NCBI GenBank assembly: GCA_022794265.1
Contig: JAAWEK010000003.1
Span: 1 to 64,000 of the forward strand
Source of the DNA: Lachnospiraceae bacterium
Lineage (GTDB): Bacteria; Bacillota; Clostridia; Lachnospirales; Lachnospiraceae
DNA: 64,000 nucleotides
Direction: 5' to 3'
Every line of letters begins with the position of its first letter. The first letter of the stretch is position 1. Positions 44,994-55,437 of the stretch are shown here, one piece after another. A model generated the notes under the pieces. The model saw only the letters and a program-made list of their open reading frames with translations. It searched no databases and was not told the origin of the DNA. The translations under genes were made by a program, and so were the position numbers.

Positions 44994-47576
44994 ATGAATA
45001 TCAATAAATTTACACAAAAATCCATGGAGGCAGTCAACCAATGCGAAAAAATTGCGTATGAATTCGGCAATCAGGAAATAGAGCAGGAACATCTGCTGTA
45101 TAGTCTTCTGACGCTGGAAGACAGTCTGATTCTTAAGATGATTGAAAAAATGGAAATCAATAAGGAATATTTTTTGAACCGGGTGCGGGAATATCTGGAA
45201 CAACTGGTGAAAGTACAGGGCGGGCGTCTGCGGATTGGCAACGATTTGAATAAAGTTCTGGTAAGCGCTGAAGATGAAGCAAAGCCAATGGGAGATGAAT
45301 ATATTTCCGTAGAGCATCTGTTTCTGGCAATGATTAAGTATCCGAACCGGAATATAAAAGAACTGTTTCATGAATTCGGAATCAATAAAGAAAGATTTCT
45401 GCAGGCATTGGCAACCGTACGGGGAAATCAGAGAGTTACTTCGGATAATCCAGAGGCAACTTACGATACGTTGAATAAGTATGCCGTGGATTTGGTGGAG
45501 CGGGCCGGAAAACAGAAACTGGATCCGGTCATTGGCAGGGATGCTGAAATTCGAAATGTAATTCGTATCCTGTCCCGTAAAACGAAAAATAATCCGGTTC
45601 TTATTGGAGAACCAGGTGTGGGGAAAACTGCGGCCGTAGAAGGACTGGCACAGAGAATTGTGCGGGGGGATGTACCACAGGGACTGCAGGATAAAAAGCT
45701 GTATGCCCTGGATATGGGAGCTTTGGTTGCCGGTGCCAAATACCGGGGAGAATTTGAGGAACGTTTAAAGGCAGTTCTGGATGAAGTCAGGAAAAGCGAG
45801 GGGCAGATTATTTTATTCATTGATGAGCTTCATACCATTGTCGGTGCCGGAAAGACTGAAGGAGCCATGGATGCCGGCAATATGTTAAAACCAATGCTGG
45901 CCAGAGGGGAACTGCACTGTATCGGCGCCACAACCTTGGATGAATATAGAAAATACATTGAAAAAGATCCGGCATTGGAGCGGAGATTTCAGCCAGTTAC
46001 GGTGAATGAACCGACATTAGAAGATACCATATCCATTTTGCGTGGATTGAAGGAACGGTACGAGGTATTTCATGGGGTAAAGATTAACGATTCTGCACTG
46101 GTCAGTGCAGCCACTTTATCAAACAGGTATATTACCGACCGCTTTCTTCCTGATAAGGCTATCGATCTGGTGGATGAGGCATGTGCATTGATCAAGACGG
46201 AACTGGATTCTATGCCGACGGAACTGGATGAAATGAAACGCCGTGTGATGCAGTTGGAAATTGAAGAGACTGCATTGAAAAAAGAGGAAGACCGTCTGAG
46301 CAGGGAACGGTTGGAAGCATTACAGAAAGAACTGGCAGAACTGCGGGATGATTTTAAAAATCAGATGGCACAATGGGAAAACGAGAAATCCAGTGTGGAT
46401 GCATTGTCGAAACTGCGGGAGCAGATTGAAGATGTGAATAACCGGATTCAGGTGGCGGAACGGGAATATGATCTGGAAACTGTTGCAAAATTAAAGTACG
46501 GAGAGCTGCCGGGATTGATGAAACAACTGGAACAGGAAGAGGAAAAGATAAAAAGCAGGGAGCTTATGCTGGTTCATGAGGCGGTTACCGAAGAGGAAAT
46601 TGCAAAAATCATTTCACGATGGACCGGAATTCCGGTGGCAAAGCTTACGGAATCAGAACGGAATAAAACCCTTCATCTGGATGATGAACTTCACAAGCGG
46701 GTAATCGGACAGGAGGAAGCGGTTACAAAGGTGACGGAAGCTATCATCCGTTCCAAGGCCGGGATTAAGGACCCGTCCAAACCAATTGGTTCCTTCCTGT
46801 TTCTGGGACCAACCGGTGTGGGTAAAACAGAACTGGCCAAGTCTCTGGCAGCAAATCTGTTTGATAATGAAGCCAATATGGTGAGAATTGATATGAGTGA
46901 ATATATGGAGAAACATTCGGTTTCCCGTCTGGTAGGAGCTCCTCCGGGATATGTGGGATATGATGAGGGCGGGCAGCTGACAGAAGCAGTCAGACGTCAG
47001 CCTTACAGTGTGGTACTGTTTGATGAAATTGAAAAAGCTCACCCTGATGTATTTAATATTTTATTACAGGTACTGGATGACGGCCGAATTACCGATTCCC
47101 AGGGAAGAACGGTGGATTTTAAAAATACGATTCTGATTATGACTTCCAATATTGGGTCTTCCTATCTGCTGGAAGGTATTAATGAAAGCGGAGAAATTAC
47201 GGAAGAAGCGAGAAACCGGGTGGAACATGAATTAAAGAATCATTTCCGGCCTGAATTTATTAACCGGCTGGATGAAATCATTATGTTCAAACCGCTTACC
47301 AGGGATAATATCAGCGGAATCATTGATATTCTGATGGATAATCTGAATGACAGGGTGGCGGATAAAGATTTAACTATCGCATTAACAGAGAGAGCAAAAG
47401 ATTATATCACTCGGCACGGATATGACCCAGTATACGGCGCCCGTCCGTTAAAACGGTATTTACAGAAGAACGTGGAAACCATGGCAGCAAAACTGATTTT
47501 AGGGGAGGAACTGGAAACTGGAAACCGGATTGTTATGGATGTGGAAAATGATAAGTTGGTAACCAGAGTAGAATAA
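44994..47576 (+). CDS. clpB: ATP-dependent disaggregase ClpB
   Basis: ClpB, with DnaK, extracts proteins from aggregates. The 860-residue protein has the double Clp N-domain (1 to about 145), AAA-1 (Walker A GEPGVGKT near 205, [11 protein letters not shown]), a middle coiled coil (about 410-525; this distinguishes ClpB from ClpA), and AAA-2 ([17 protein letters not shown]), ending in the D2-small domain. There is no ClpP-binding loop that I can see. AAAGGTGG at 44978-44985 supports ATG 44994; GTG 44982 lies inside that site. Confidence 0.95.
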   Translation: MNINKFTQKSMEAVNQCEKIAYEFGNQEIEQEHLLYSLLTLEDSLILKMIEKMEINKEYFLNRVREYLEQLVKVQGGRLRIGNDLNKVLVSAEDEAKPMGDEYISVEHLFLAMIKYPNRNIKELFHEFGINKERFLQALATVRGNQRVTSDNPEATYDTLNKYAVDLVERAGKQKLDPVIGRDAEIRNVIRILSRKTKNNPVLIGEPGVGKTAAVEGLAQRIVRGDVPQGLQDKKLYALDMGALVAGAKYRGEFEERLKAVLDEVRKSEGQIILFIDELHTIVGAGKTEGAMDAGNMLKPMLARGELHCIGATTLDEYRKYIEKDPALERRFQPVTVNEPTLEDTISILRGLKERYEVFHGVKINDSALVSAATLSNRYITDRFLPDKAIDLVDEACALIKTELDSMPTELDEMKRRVMQLEIEETALKKEEDRLSRERLEALQKELAELRDDFKNQMAQWENEKSSVDALSKLREQIEDVNNRIQVAEREYDLETVAKLKYGELPGLMKQLEQEEEKIKSRELMLVHEAVTEEEIAKIISRWTGIPVAKLTESERNKTLHLDDELHKRVIGQEEAVTKVTEAIIRSKAGIKDPSKPIGSFLFLGPTGVGKTELAKSLAANLFDNEANMVRIDMSEYMEKHSVSRLVGAPPGYVGYDEGGQLTEAVRRQPYSVVLFDEIEKAHPDVFNILLQVLDDGRITDSQGRTVDFKNTILIMTSNIGSSYLLEGINESGEITEEARNRVEHELKNHFRPEFINRLDEIIMFKPLTRDNISGIIDILMDNLNDRVADKDLTIALTERAKDYITRHGYDPVYGARPLKRYLQKNVETMAAKLILGEELETGNRIVMDVENDKLVTRVE

Positions 47577-47652
47577 TTAAATATCCTGCATAAAATTTTA
47601 CAGACCGGGCATCATAGCAATATAATTTTATGGTGAAGGCGGGTGAAAAAAT

Positions 47653-48369
47653 ATGCAGGATATTTTTCATATCATTTTATTATCCAGCGGTTCCGTAGTG
47701 GTTTTATTTATATTAACGAAATTGATGGGATATCGTCAGATGTCGGAATTAAGCATGTTTGATTATATCAACGGAATAACCATAGGCTCCATTGCGGCAG
47801 AAATGGCAACGGCTCTGGAAGACGGAATCACGAAAACCTTAACGGCAATGATTGTATATGCGTTTTTTTCCATTGCACTTTCGTATATCAGCATGAAATC
47901 TATGAAGGCAAGAAGAATCATTGCCGGACGGCCCATTATTCTTTTAAATGACGGAGTAATCTATGAAAAGAATTTAAAAAAGGCAAAAATAGATTTGTCA
48001 GAATTGCTGGTACAATGCAGGGTCAGCGGTTATTTTGATATATCGAAGATTCAAACTGCAATTCTGGAAGAAAATGGCAAGATAAGCTTTCTTCCGAAGT
48101 CGGAAGAAAGACCTATCACGCCAAATGATATGGGGTTAAAGCCAAAGAGTGATAATATGGTAGCAAATCTCATAATAGACGGTAAACTGATGAAGAATAA
48201 CCTGAAACATTCCGGAAAAGATACAATCTGGCTTAATAAACAGCTTGCAGCCTTTGGAGTAGCGGATATGAAAGATGTTTTACTGGCAACCTGTGATCTG
48301 GAAAATAACGTTACCGTTTATCGAAAAAATGAGATGGAGCATAGGGGTGAGAGTGATGTTCTGGATTAA
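47653..48369 (+). CDS. DUF421 (YetF-type) membrane protein
   Basis: The 238-residue protein has three N-terminal membrane helices (about 5-25, 38-58, 62-80) with GYRQMSELSMFDYINGITIGSIAAE, the DUF421 signature. A cytoplasmic domain follows with RPIILLNDG and RVSGYFDISKIQTAILEENG. Bacillus homologues such as YetF are spore or membrane proteins of uncertain function. GAAGGCGGG lies upstream of the ATG. It converges on the small Cys-rich gene with only a few bases between stops. Confidence 0.88.
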   Translation: MQDIFHIILLSSGSVVVLFILTKLMGYRQMSELSMFDYINGITIGSIAAEMATALEDGITKTLTAMIVYAFFSIALSYISMKSMKARRIIAGRPIILLNDGVIYEKNLKKAKIDLSELLVQCRVSGYFDISKIQTAILEENGKISFLPKSEERPITPNDMGLKPKSDNMVANLIIDGKLMKNNLKHSGKDTIWLNKQLAAFGVADMKDVLLATCDLENNVTVYRKNEMEHRGESDVLD

Positions 48370-48372
48370 CGG

Positions 48373-48744
48373 TTAATAATTCCGGAAGTAATTTCTTCTG
48401 CAGCTGCGTCTCTTATACATTTCATCTGACATTAATATGCTGACTATATCTCTCAGCCATGCTTTGTCGGTACATTTTTTTGCATAGGAACAGCTGCAGT
48501 TTGCAACGGCGCATACATCATTACAAAGTTTCATAAACATGATTTTATCCGGATATTCGTCATACATCATGCTGCCCTCATAATCCAGTTTATCACATTC
48601 ATCATCTATTATTGCTTTTAAATCAGAAATTTCCCGGGGATACAGTTTGCTTAAATATTCTATGTCACGGTTGTTTTCATAGTTACATTCAGAAAGATTA
48701 TAAACCGGATATTTTTGGGAATATAATGGAAGATTATAGTTCAT
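48373..48744 (-). CDS. Small Cys- and Tyr-rich conserved hypothetical protein
   Basis: The 123-residue protein has no signal peptide or membrane segment. It holds MMYDEYPDKIMFMKLCNDVC and clustered cysteines (CAVANCSCSY, KKC), with a basic Cys-containing tail. GGAGGC precedes the ATG on the minus strand, so it is a real gene. The composition would suit a small spore-associated protein, which is a guess from composition alone. It converges with the DUF421 gene. Confidence 0.7.
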   Translation of the reverse strand: MNYNLPLYSQKYPVYNLSECNYENNRDIEYLSKLYPREISDLKAIIDDECDKLDYEGSMMYDEYPDKIMFMKLCNDVCAVANCSCSYAKKCTDKAWLRDIVSILMSDEMYKRRSCRRNYFRNY

Positions 48745-48871
48745 ACTGCCTCCAGCTTCTTTTTTCTATATTATATTCAGATTTCCACATTTTGCTTGCA
48801 TTAATAGTGCGAATATGGTACAATAACAAACAATTGAGTAAATCTGATACGATGCCAAAGGAGGTGTAGGG

Positions 48872-49105
48872 ATGCTTAAGACTATATTAACTGTTATATT
48901 TTTGATTATATGTGTTGTATTGACGATAATTGTTCTTATGCAGGAAGGTAAATCTGCAGGACTGGGAACGATAAGCGGAGCTGCTGAGACTTATTGGGGA
49001 AAGAACAAGGGCCGTTCCATGGAAGGTGCGCTTGAAAAAGCAACAAAGATTCTTGCAGTTCTTTTTATTGTACTTGCGGTATTGCTGAATTCCAAATTTA
49101 TATAA
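48872..49105 (+). CDS. secG: Protein translocase subunit SecG
   Basis: SecG is the small, non-essential membrane partner of SecYE. The 77-residue protein has two helices (about 1-22 and 56-75) separated by the conserved loop LMQEGKSAGLGTISGAAETYWGKNKG shortened here to its key features: QEGKSAGLG and AETYWGKNKG. AAAGGAGG precedes the ATG. The order secG-rnr-smpB-ssrA is a classic Gram-positive arrangement. Confidence 0.96.
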   Translation: MLKTILTVIFLIICVVLTIIVLMQEGKSAGLGTISGAAETYWGKNKGRSMEGALEKATKILAVLFIVLAVLLNSKFI

Positions 49106-49126
49106 TTGGATAATAAGAATCCTATT

Positions 49127-49172
49127 ATAACCGTATCACTCGTTGCAAAACATATAGTGATGCGGTTTTTTT
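49127..49172 (+). terminator. Terminator after secG
   Basis: ACCGTATCACT pairs with AGTGATGCGGT, then a T run. It partly separates secG from rnr. Confidence 0.8.
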
Positions 49173-49330
49173 ATAATTTTGATACTGGAGATTTCTGGAA
49201 ACATGAACAGAGAGATTTTTCGATAGTATTTGGTAAATGAAAAGAGAAAAACAATACTCAGTTTTATTGGGGGTCAAAACCAAGTGTATATAAAAGTTTT
49301 AAAAATTGAAACAGGAAAGGAATTGAATGA

Positions 49331-51478
49331 ATGGAGAAAGAATTATTAAATCAGAGAAAACAGATTATCCTGGATATTATAAATGATGATAACTATATTC
49401 CGATGAAAATCAAGGAACTGGCCATAGTGTTAAATGTTTCGAAAGAAAACAGGGAGGATTTGGAAGAGGTATTAAAGGAACTGCTGGCGGAAGGAAGAAT
49501 CAGTGTATCGAAAAAAGGAAAATACGGAAAACCCAGTGGAAATATTTTAGTCGGCAAATATGAAGGTAATGCCAAGGGATTTGGTTTTGTAACCGTGGAG
49601 GGGGAAACTGAGGATATATTTATACCAGAGAGTGCTTCTAACGGTGCTTTAAATGAAGACCTTGTACAGGTGGTACTGCGTTCCGGTAAAGGAGGAAAAC
49701 GCCGGGAGGGTGAGATTATTAAAATACTGGAACATGGTGTGACAGAACTGGTGGGTACTTATCAGAAGAATCAGAATTTTGGTTTTGTGATACCAGACAA
49801 TAATAAGATTTCAAAGGATATTTTCATTCCCATTGAAAAATCCAAAGGCGCAGTGACCGGGCATAAGGTTGTTGTGAAAATATCCAGCTATGGCGGAAAG
49901 AATAAGAAACCGGAGGGTGTGGTAAAGGAAATCATCGGTCATATTAACGATCCGGGAACCGATATTCTATCCATTGTAAAAAGCCTGAATATTCCGATGG
50001 AATTTCCGGATGAGGTTATGAAACAGGCAGAGCAGATTCCAAATGAAGTGGATTCTAAAGATATGGCCGGAAGAATGGATATCCGGAACTGGCAGACGGT
50101 GACTATTGATGGTGAAGATGCCAAAGATCTGGATGATGCCATAACCGTTCAAAAAGAAGGAAATAAGTATATACTGGGAGTGCATATTGCCGATGTGGCA
50201 AATTATGTTCAGGAGCATACGCCATTGGATAAAGAGGCATTAAAGAGAGGAACCAGTGTTTATCTGGTGGACCGGGTAATTCCAATGATTCCTCATAAAC
50301 TGTCTAATGGCATTTGTTCCCTGAATGCAGGAGCAGACCGTCTGGCACTGAGTTGTATTATGGAAATTGACGAAAAAGGTAATGTGACTGGGCATAAGAT
50401 TGCAGAAACTGTTTTACGGGTAGACCGGCGCATGGATTATACAACTGTGAAAAAGATACTGGAAGATAATGATGAAGCAGCGATTCAGGAATATAAAGAA
50501 CTGGTATCCATGTTCCGTTTGATGGAAGAACTGGCAGGAATATTGAGGGTAAGGAGACATAAACGCGGTTCCATCGATTTTGATTTTCCAGAAAGCAAGA
50601 TACTTCTGGATGAAAAAGGACATCCGGTTGAAATAAAACCATATGAAAGAAATACGGCTACCAAAATTATTGAAGACTTTATGCTGATTGCAAATGAAAC
50701 GATAGCCGAGGATTATTTCTGGCAGGAACTGCCGTTTGTTTATCGTACCCATGATAATCCGGATTCGGAAAAAATGCTGAAACTGGGTTTGTTTATCAAT
50801 AATTTTGGATATGCCATTAAGACCACACAGGAGGAAATTCATCCGAAAGAACTCCAGAAATTACTGGAGCGGATAGATGGAACAGATGAGGAAACATTGA
50901 TTAGCAGACTGACCCTGCGTTCCATGAAACAGGCGAAATATACCACAAACTGTTCCGGACATTTCGGTCTGGCAACAAAGTATTACTGCCATTTTACTTC
51001 ACCAATCCGAAGATATCCGGATTTACAGATTCACCGGATTATTAAGGAAAATCTCCGGGGCGGACTGAATGAAAAGCGTATCCGGCATTATGAATCCATA
51101 CTGCCAGGGGTGGCTGACCAGTCCAGTACAACGGAGCGGCGGGCAGATGAAGCGGAACGGGATACGGATAAACTGAAAAAAGTGGAATATATGGAACAAC
51201 ATATCGGAGAAGAGTTTACTGGTGTTATCTCAGGTATTACAAACTGGGGAATGTATGTGGAACTGCCCAATACCATAGAGGGGATGGTACGGATTACGGA
51301 AATCCGCGATGACTATTATTATTATGATGAAGAAAAGTATGAACTGGTTGGCGAAACCACAAAGCGTACGTTTAAACTGGGACAGGAAGTAAAGATTCAG
51401 GTAGCTTCAACCGATAAAATGCTAAGGCAGATTGATTTCAGCCTGGCAGAAGAGGAATCTGAGGATGAGATTGAATAA
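49331..51478 (+). CDS. rnr: Ribonuclease R
   Basis: RNase R is a processive 3'-5' exoribonuclease that degrades structured RNA and takes part in tmRNA-directed decay. The 715-residue protein has an N-terminal winged helix (1 to about 65), two cold-shock domains ([23 protein letters not shown]), the RNB catalytic domain ([14 protein letters not shown] with the metal aspartates, near residue 260), and a C-terminal S1 domain ([18 protein letters not shown]). AGGAAAGGAA precedes the ATG. smpB and ssrA downstream make the functional link to trans-translation. Confidence 0.96.
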   Translation: MEKELLNQRKQIILDIINDDNYIPMKIKELAIVLNVSKENREDLEEVLKELLAEGRISVSKKGKYGKPSGNILVGKYEGNAKGFGFVTVEGETEDIFIPESASNGALNEDLVQVVLRSGKGGKRREGEIIKILEHGVTELVGTYQKNQNFGFVIPDNNKISKDIFIPIEKSKGAVTGHKVVVKISSYGGKNKKPEGVVKEIIGHINDPGTDILSIVKSLNIPMEFPDEVMKQAEQIPNEVDSKDMAGRMDIRNWQTVTIDGEDAKDLDDAITVQKEGNKYILGVHIADVANYVQEHTPLDKEALKRGTSVYLVDRVIPMIPHKLSNGICSLNAGADRLALSCIMEIDEKGNVTGHKIAETVLRVDRRMDYTTVKKILEDNDEAAIQEYKELVSMFRLMEELAGILRVRRHKRGSIDFDFPESKILLDEKGHPVEIKPYERNTATKIIEDFMLIANETIAEDYFWQELPFVYRTHDNPDSEKMLKLGLFINNFGYAIKTTQEEIHPKELQKLLERIDGTDEETLISRLTLRSMKQAKYTTNCSGHFGLATKYYCHFTSPIRRYPDLQIHRIIKENLRGGLNEKRIRHYESILPGVADQSSTTERRADEAERDTDKLKKVEYMEQHIGEEFTGVISGITNWGMYVELPNTIEGMVRITEIRDDYYYYDEEKYELVGETTKRTFKLGQEVKIQVASTDKMLRQIDFSLAEEESEDEIE

Positions 51479-51507
51479 AATATAATGTCAGGAGGCAGTA
51501 TATAACA

Positions 51508-51975
51508 ATGAGTAAAGAATCTATTAAATTAATTGCAAACAATAAAAAAGCATACCACGATTATTTTATTGAGGATAGATATGAAGCGGGAATCTGTCTG
51601 CACGGAACAGAAGTAAAATCCCTGAGAATGGGCAGATGCAGTATCAAAGAGTCTTTTATCCGGGTGGAAAATGGCGAAGTGTTTATTTATAATATGCACA
51701 TCAGTCCTTACGAAAAAGGGAATATTTTTAATAAGGATCCTCTGAGAATTAAGAAGCTGATGCTGCATAAATATGAAATCAATAAATTATCCGGTAAAAT
51801 GACGGAAAAGGGATATACGCTGGTACCGACACAGGTTTATTTTAAAGGTGGACTGGTAAAAGTTGAAGTTGGTCTTGCCAAAGGTAAAAAGTTATATGAT
51901 AAGAGACAGGACATTGCGAAACGGGATCAGCGCAGAGAGGCAGAAAAAGAGTTTAAAGTTCGGAATCTGGGATAG
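51508..51975 (+). CDS. smpB: SsrA-binding protein SmpB
   Basis: SmpB binds tmRNA and delivers it to stalled ribosomes. The 155-residue protein has [35 protein letters not shown], the [16 protein letters not shown] segment and a basic tail ([12 protein letters not shown]) that enters the decoding centre. AGGAGG precedes the ATG. It sits between rnr and, after a patatin gene, ssrA. Confidence 0.97.
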   Translation: MSKESIKLIANNKKAYHDYFIEDRYEAGICLHGTEVKSLRMGRCSIKESFIRVENGEVFIYNMHISPYEKGNIFNKDPLRIKKLMLHKYEINKLSGKMTEKGYTLVPTQVYFKGGLVKVEVGLAKGKKLYDKRQDIAKRDQRREAEKEFKVRNLG

Positions 51976-51985
51976 GAGTGATTTT

Positions 51986-52942
51986 TTGGCATTTGATAAG
52001 GAAAAGATTTATGATCAGTCATTGCTTGATAAAGTATATGGGCTGGTGCTGGCCGGAGGCGGAGGAAAAGGAGCCTATCAGGCAGGAGTATTTAAAGCGC
52101 TATGGGAATGCGGAATGTTTGAACGGATTCTGGGAATAGCTGGAAGCAGTGTAGGAGCGTTAAATATGTGTCTTTTTTCACTGGAGGATGTAGAGTTAAG
52201 TGAAGAGATATGGAAACAAATTTGTCCTGACCAGTTTATCCGGCCGGATATGAAATATCTGGATTTTAATGAAGGGATATTTGGAAGAGAAGGTTTACTG
52301 GAACTGATGGACCAGTATATTGACTATGAGCGGATATCCGAGTCGGATATGGCTCTGTATGCTACGGTTTCCAGATATGACGAAAGAGGAATGGGGATTC
52401 CGGCAGCTGAGTATTTCCGGTTAAACGGAATGGATAAAAATATGATTCAGGATACGTTACTGGCTTCGTCTGCATTACCTGCCATTTATGCGCCAGTAAA
52501 GATTGGGGAGTTTTTGTATCGTGATGGAGGAATTACGGATAATCTTCCCATAGAACCGTTGTATCGCAAGGGAATGCGTAATTTTATTGTTATACCGTTA
52601 TCGCCAGTAACAGAGATTCCTTATGAGGCATATCCAAATGCAGATTTTCTTATAATAAAACCCAGCCGGAGTCTGGGAGATGATTTTACGGGTACTCTTG
52701 ATTTTACTGGTTACGGTGCAAAAATCCGTATGAAGCTGGGATATGAAGATGCGGTACGGACTTTGACATATCTGCATTCGCCGGAAAGCAGACAGCCAGA
52801 ATTTGAAGAGCGGATGTCTGCATTGGCAGATGAGGATTTTCATAAGATTATTTTGGAATATGGTACAAAACAGGTTGAAAAACTGATGAAAAAGGATTTA
52901 AAAAAAATAAAAAATTATCTGAAAACGGTTACAGGTGCTTGA
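51986..52942 (+). CDS. Patatin-like phospholipase family protein
   Basis: The 318-residue protein has the oxyanion motif GGGGKGAYQAG (near residue 20), the nucleophile elbow GSSVGALN (GxSxG, near 55), and the catalytic aspartate in DGGITDN, so the Ser-Asp dyad is complete. A likely lipid acyl hydrolase in the cytoplasm; substrate unknown. I chose TTG 51986, because AGGAG at 51974-51978 precedes it by seven bases and upstream codons lie within smpB. The ssrA promoter begins inside its last codons. Confidence 0.88.
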   Translation: MAFDKEKIYDQSLLDKVYGLVLAGGGGKGAYQAGVFKALWECGMFERILGIAGSSVGALNMCLFSLEDVELSEEIWKQICPDQFIRPDMKYLDFNEGIFGREGLLELMDQYIDYERISESDMALYATVSRYDERGMGIPAAEYFRLNGMDKNMIQDTLLASSALPAIYAPVKIGEFLYRDGGITDNLPIEPLYRKGMRNFIVIPLSPVTEIPYEAYPNADFLIIKPSRSLGDDFTGTLDFTGYGAKIRMKLGYEDAVRTLTYLHSPESRQPEFEERMSALADEDFHKIILEYGTKQVEKLMKKDLKKIKNYLKTVTGA

Positions 52943-52967
52943 CATTTTCCGAAAAAAGATTTATGAT
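52939..52967 (+). promoter_or_regulatory. Promoter of ssrA
   Basis: TTGACA (52939-52944) and TATGAT (52962-52967) are 17 bases apart. The -35 box overlaps the end of the patatin gene. A precursor leader of about 75 bases would be removed to reach the mature 5' end at 53050. Confidence 0.75.
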
Positions 52968-53049
52968 ATATTTCCATTACAGATATTCTGTGTTGTTACA
53001 GGGGTATCGGACTGTAATGGTATCATTTGAAAATCAGTATCCGTATTTC

Positions 53050-53393
53050 GGGGTTGTACTGGTTTCGACGGGGTTTTAGAAGTTAGGGAAGCCACCCGTG
53101 GACTAGGACCACGATAAAACTTAGAAAATTAAAATTAAACGCAAACGATAACGTAGCGTACGCTGCCTAGTGGCAGCTGTCGACCTTAAGCCTCCCGCTG
53201 CTTAAGACTCGGCATCGACTTTGCGGGGCACTTTCTTTCCAAAGCTTTGAGGTAAGAAAAGATTTATGAAGCTACTAAGGTTTTAAGCCTGTCAGCAGGC
53301 ATAAGACTGAGGGAATGATAAATATGCTGACTGTGGTGGGAGAAACTTTAATGGAAGAGGCTTCGGACACGGGTTCGATTCCCGTCAGCTCCA
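53050..53393 (+). ncRNA. ssrA: Transfer-messenger RNA (tmRNA)
   Basis: The 5' end GGGGTTGTACTGGTTTCGACGG and the 3' tRNA-like end with GGGTTCGATTCCC are diagnostic. The acceptor stem forms seven pairs (53050-53056 with 53386-53392), and A53393 is the discriminator; CCA is not encoded. The tag frame at 53141-53170 reads ANDNVAYAA then TAG, starting at a GCA resume codon. Pseudoknot-like repeats fill the middle. SmpB and RNase R, its partners, are encoded upstream. It rescues stalled ribosomes and marks their products for degradation. Confidence 0.97.
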
Positions 53394-53398
53394 TAGTA

Positions 53399-53438
53399 GA
53401 AAAGCTTTGAAAACAAATATGTTTTCAAAGCTTTTTTT
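53399..53438 (+). terminator. Terminator of ssrA and insertion target of the intron
   Basis: AAAAGCTTTGAAAAC pairs with GTTTTCAAAGCTTTT, followed by a T run. The group II intron begins two bases beyond the T run. Confidence 0.92.
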
Positions 53439-53439
53439 A

Positions 53440-55351
53440 GTGCGCCTTGCGGCGCACGTCGCTAATGGGTGAAAGTCCCTAATCCGCCCTAGTAGTGGGA
53501 AGGATACAGCCAAGACCAAGGGTGTCCTATTCATAGCACCGATTATGATTAACGTGAGGGGAATCTGAAGGAAGGTGGAGGCAAATCTCTGGTCTGACGT
53601 ACAGAAATCACATCAGGCTATAGTTAAGGATAAGGCTGCTAAACAAGTCGAAGTCCAATAACTACTCGGAATTAACTGTAGTAGATGTGGCAGATATATG
53701 GAGAGAAAGTGACGTGTGGTACCAAGGGAGGTCTTGTCAGCGGATGAAAACAGAGTATGAAATCCGTGAGTAACAACGAATGGCAAGAAGTCAGCAGAAA
53801 CCATAGTAAACCGATGGTTGCAAACATCGGCGAAGGGTTGAACTTTAGGAGACACAAGCAATGAATGTAACTGAAAGTAGATTTAAGAACAGACAACTTC
53901 ATATTGAGGACTATCTGCAAATGGTATCTGCGGAACAGAAAGAGTATGCAGAAGTGTTCGGCTACCGTAAGATTGCTGAAAAGAGCGGTGTCATCACAGA
54001 CTATTGGACGGATAATCTGTTGGAATTGATTTTACGCAAAGACAATCTTAATAAAGCCTATAAGCGAGTGAAATCAAACAAAGGAGCTGGTGGAATGGAT
54101 GGTACGCAGGCAGATGAACTTCTGCCCTTCCTAAGAGAAAACCAAGATAATTTAATCCAAGAGATAAGGAACGGTAAATTTAAACCGAACCCAGTCCGAA
54201 GGGTAGAAATACCCAAAGAAACAAAAGGCGAGTTTCGTAAACTTGGAGTTCCGACAGTGGTAGACCGAGTGATACAACAGGCAATTACACAGGAACTTAC
54301 ACCAATCTATGAGGAGCAATTCTCAGAAAACAGTTTTGGTTTTCGCCCGAAAAGAGGACAACAGGATGCTCTCAGACAATGCCAAAAGAATGTAAACGAT
54401 GGCTATGTATATGTAGTGGATATGGACCTGGAGAAGTTCTTTGATACGGTATGCCAGAGCAAGCTGATAGAGGTGCTGTCAAGAACTGTCAGGGATGGCA
54501 GGGTTATCTCGCTTATACACAAATATCTCAATGCGGGAGTGCTCGTAAATGGGATGTTTGAAAGAACAGAAGTAGGAATGCCCCAGGGAGGACCGCTTAG
54601 TCCCTTGCTTAGTAACATCATGCTAAATGAGTTAGACAAGGAATTGGAACGTAGAGGACACAGATTTGTCCGCTATGCAGATGATTGTATGATTTTCTGC
54701 AAGAGCAGAAAGAGTGCACAGAGAAGCCTGGAAAACATCATTCCATTCATAGAAGGGAAACTTTTCTTAAAAGTGAATCGGAAGAAAACGGGCGTGGCTC
54801 ATATCAGCAAAGTAAAATACCTTGGATATAGTTTTTACAGGTATAAGGGAAAATGCAGATTTAGGGTACATCCGAAGTCAGTAGCTAAAATGAGAAATAA
54901 AATCAGAGAGCTTACAGACAGAAACAATGGCATGAGTAATACTAAGCGTGAGGAAAAGTATCAGCAGTATGTGAGAGGGTGGGTAAACTACTTTAAACTT
55001 GCTGATATGAAACAGCTTCTTAAAGAAACAGATGAGTGGGCAAGACGCAGAATCAGGGCAGTCTGTTGGAAACAATGGAAGAGAATCAGGACAAAATACC
55101 GAATGCTGAAAGCATTAGGTTTGGAACATTGGAGGGCCAAGGAACTCGCGTGTAGCCGGAAAGGTTATTGGAGAATGGCACAAGTATTGAACCAAATTTT
55201 TTCAAAAAAATAATAGCCAAGCTGGGATACACATCCATGCTTGACTATTATCTGATTGTCTGTGAAAACTAAGGAACCGCCGTATACGGAACCGTACGTA
55301 CGGTGGTGTGGGAGGACGGTAAGTAAAATAATTATTTACCTCCTACCCGAT
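53440..55351 (+). mobile_element. Group II intron, IIC-like, inserted after the ssrA terminator
   Basis: The element begins GTGCGCC at 53440, opening a hairpin (GTGCGCC/GGCGCAC), which fits the GUGYG 5' end. It ends near CCTACCCGAT at 55351, which fits the AY 3' end. Domain V is readable at about 55274-55307 (CCGCCGTA with TACGGTGG and internal loop AACC), with a CGC triad as in class C. Domain VI follows (GGTAAGTAAA...TTTACC). It encodes a reverse transcriptase without an endonuclease domain. Insertion directly behind a terminator hairpin is the known target choice of IIC introns. Boundaries are good to a few bases. Confidence 0.85.
53861..55213 (+). CDS. ltrA: Group II intron reverse transcriptase/maturase (frameshifted C-terminus)
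   Basis: The 450-residue protein has the RT domain (fingers and palm with GFRPKRGQQDAL, VVDMDLEKFFDTV, the MPQGGPLSPLL motif and catalytic YADD in FVRYADDCMIF) and a maturase X domain (KVKYLGYSFY, YVRGWVNYF). There is no HNH endonuclease. It ends SKK-TAA after a run of seven A. With eight A the frame would continue about 20 more codons to a natural TAA at 55270-55272 (the alternate frame reads AKLGYTSMLDYY). A one-base deletion is therefore likely. TAGGAG lies upstream of the ATG. Confidence 0.93.
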   Translation: MNVTESRFKNRQLHIEDYLQMVSAEQKEYAEVFGYRKIAEKSGVITDYWTDNLLELILRKDNLNKAYKRVKSNKGAGGMDGTQADELLPFLRENQDNLIQEIRNGKFKPNPVRRVEIPKETKGEFRKLGVPTVVDRVIQQAITQELTPIYEEQFSENSFGFRPKRGQQDALRQCQKNVNDGYVYVVDMDLEKFFDTVCQSKLIEVLSRTVRDGRVISLIHKYLNAGVLVNGMFERTEVGMPQGGPLSPLLSNIMLNELDKELERRGHRFVRYADDCMIFCKSRKSAQRSLENIIPFIEGKLFLKVNRKKTGVAHISKVKYLGYSFYRYKGKCRFRVHPKSVAKMRNKIRELTDRNNGMSNTKREEKYQQYVRGWVNYFKLADMKQLLKETDEWARRRIRAVCWKQWKRIRTKYRMLKALGLEHWRAKELACSRKGYWRMAQVLNQIFSKK

Positions 55352-55437
55352 TAAAATAGTATTTAAATATTATTACTGGTTTTATTTGGAGAGAATGCCG
55401 ATATATAAGAGACAAAAACATGAAGGAGGATTTTTAT

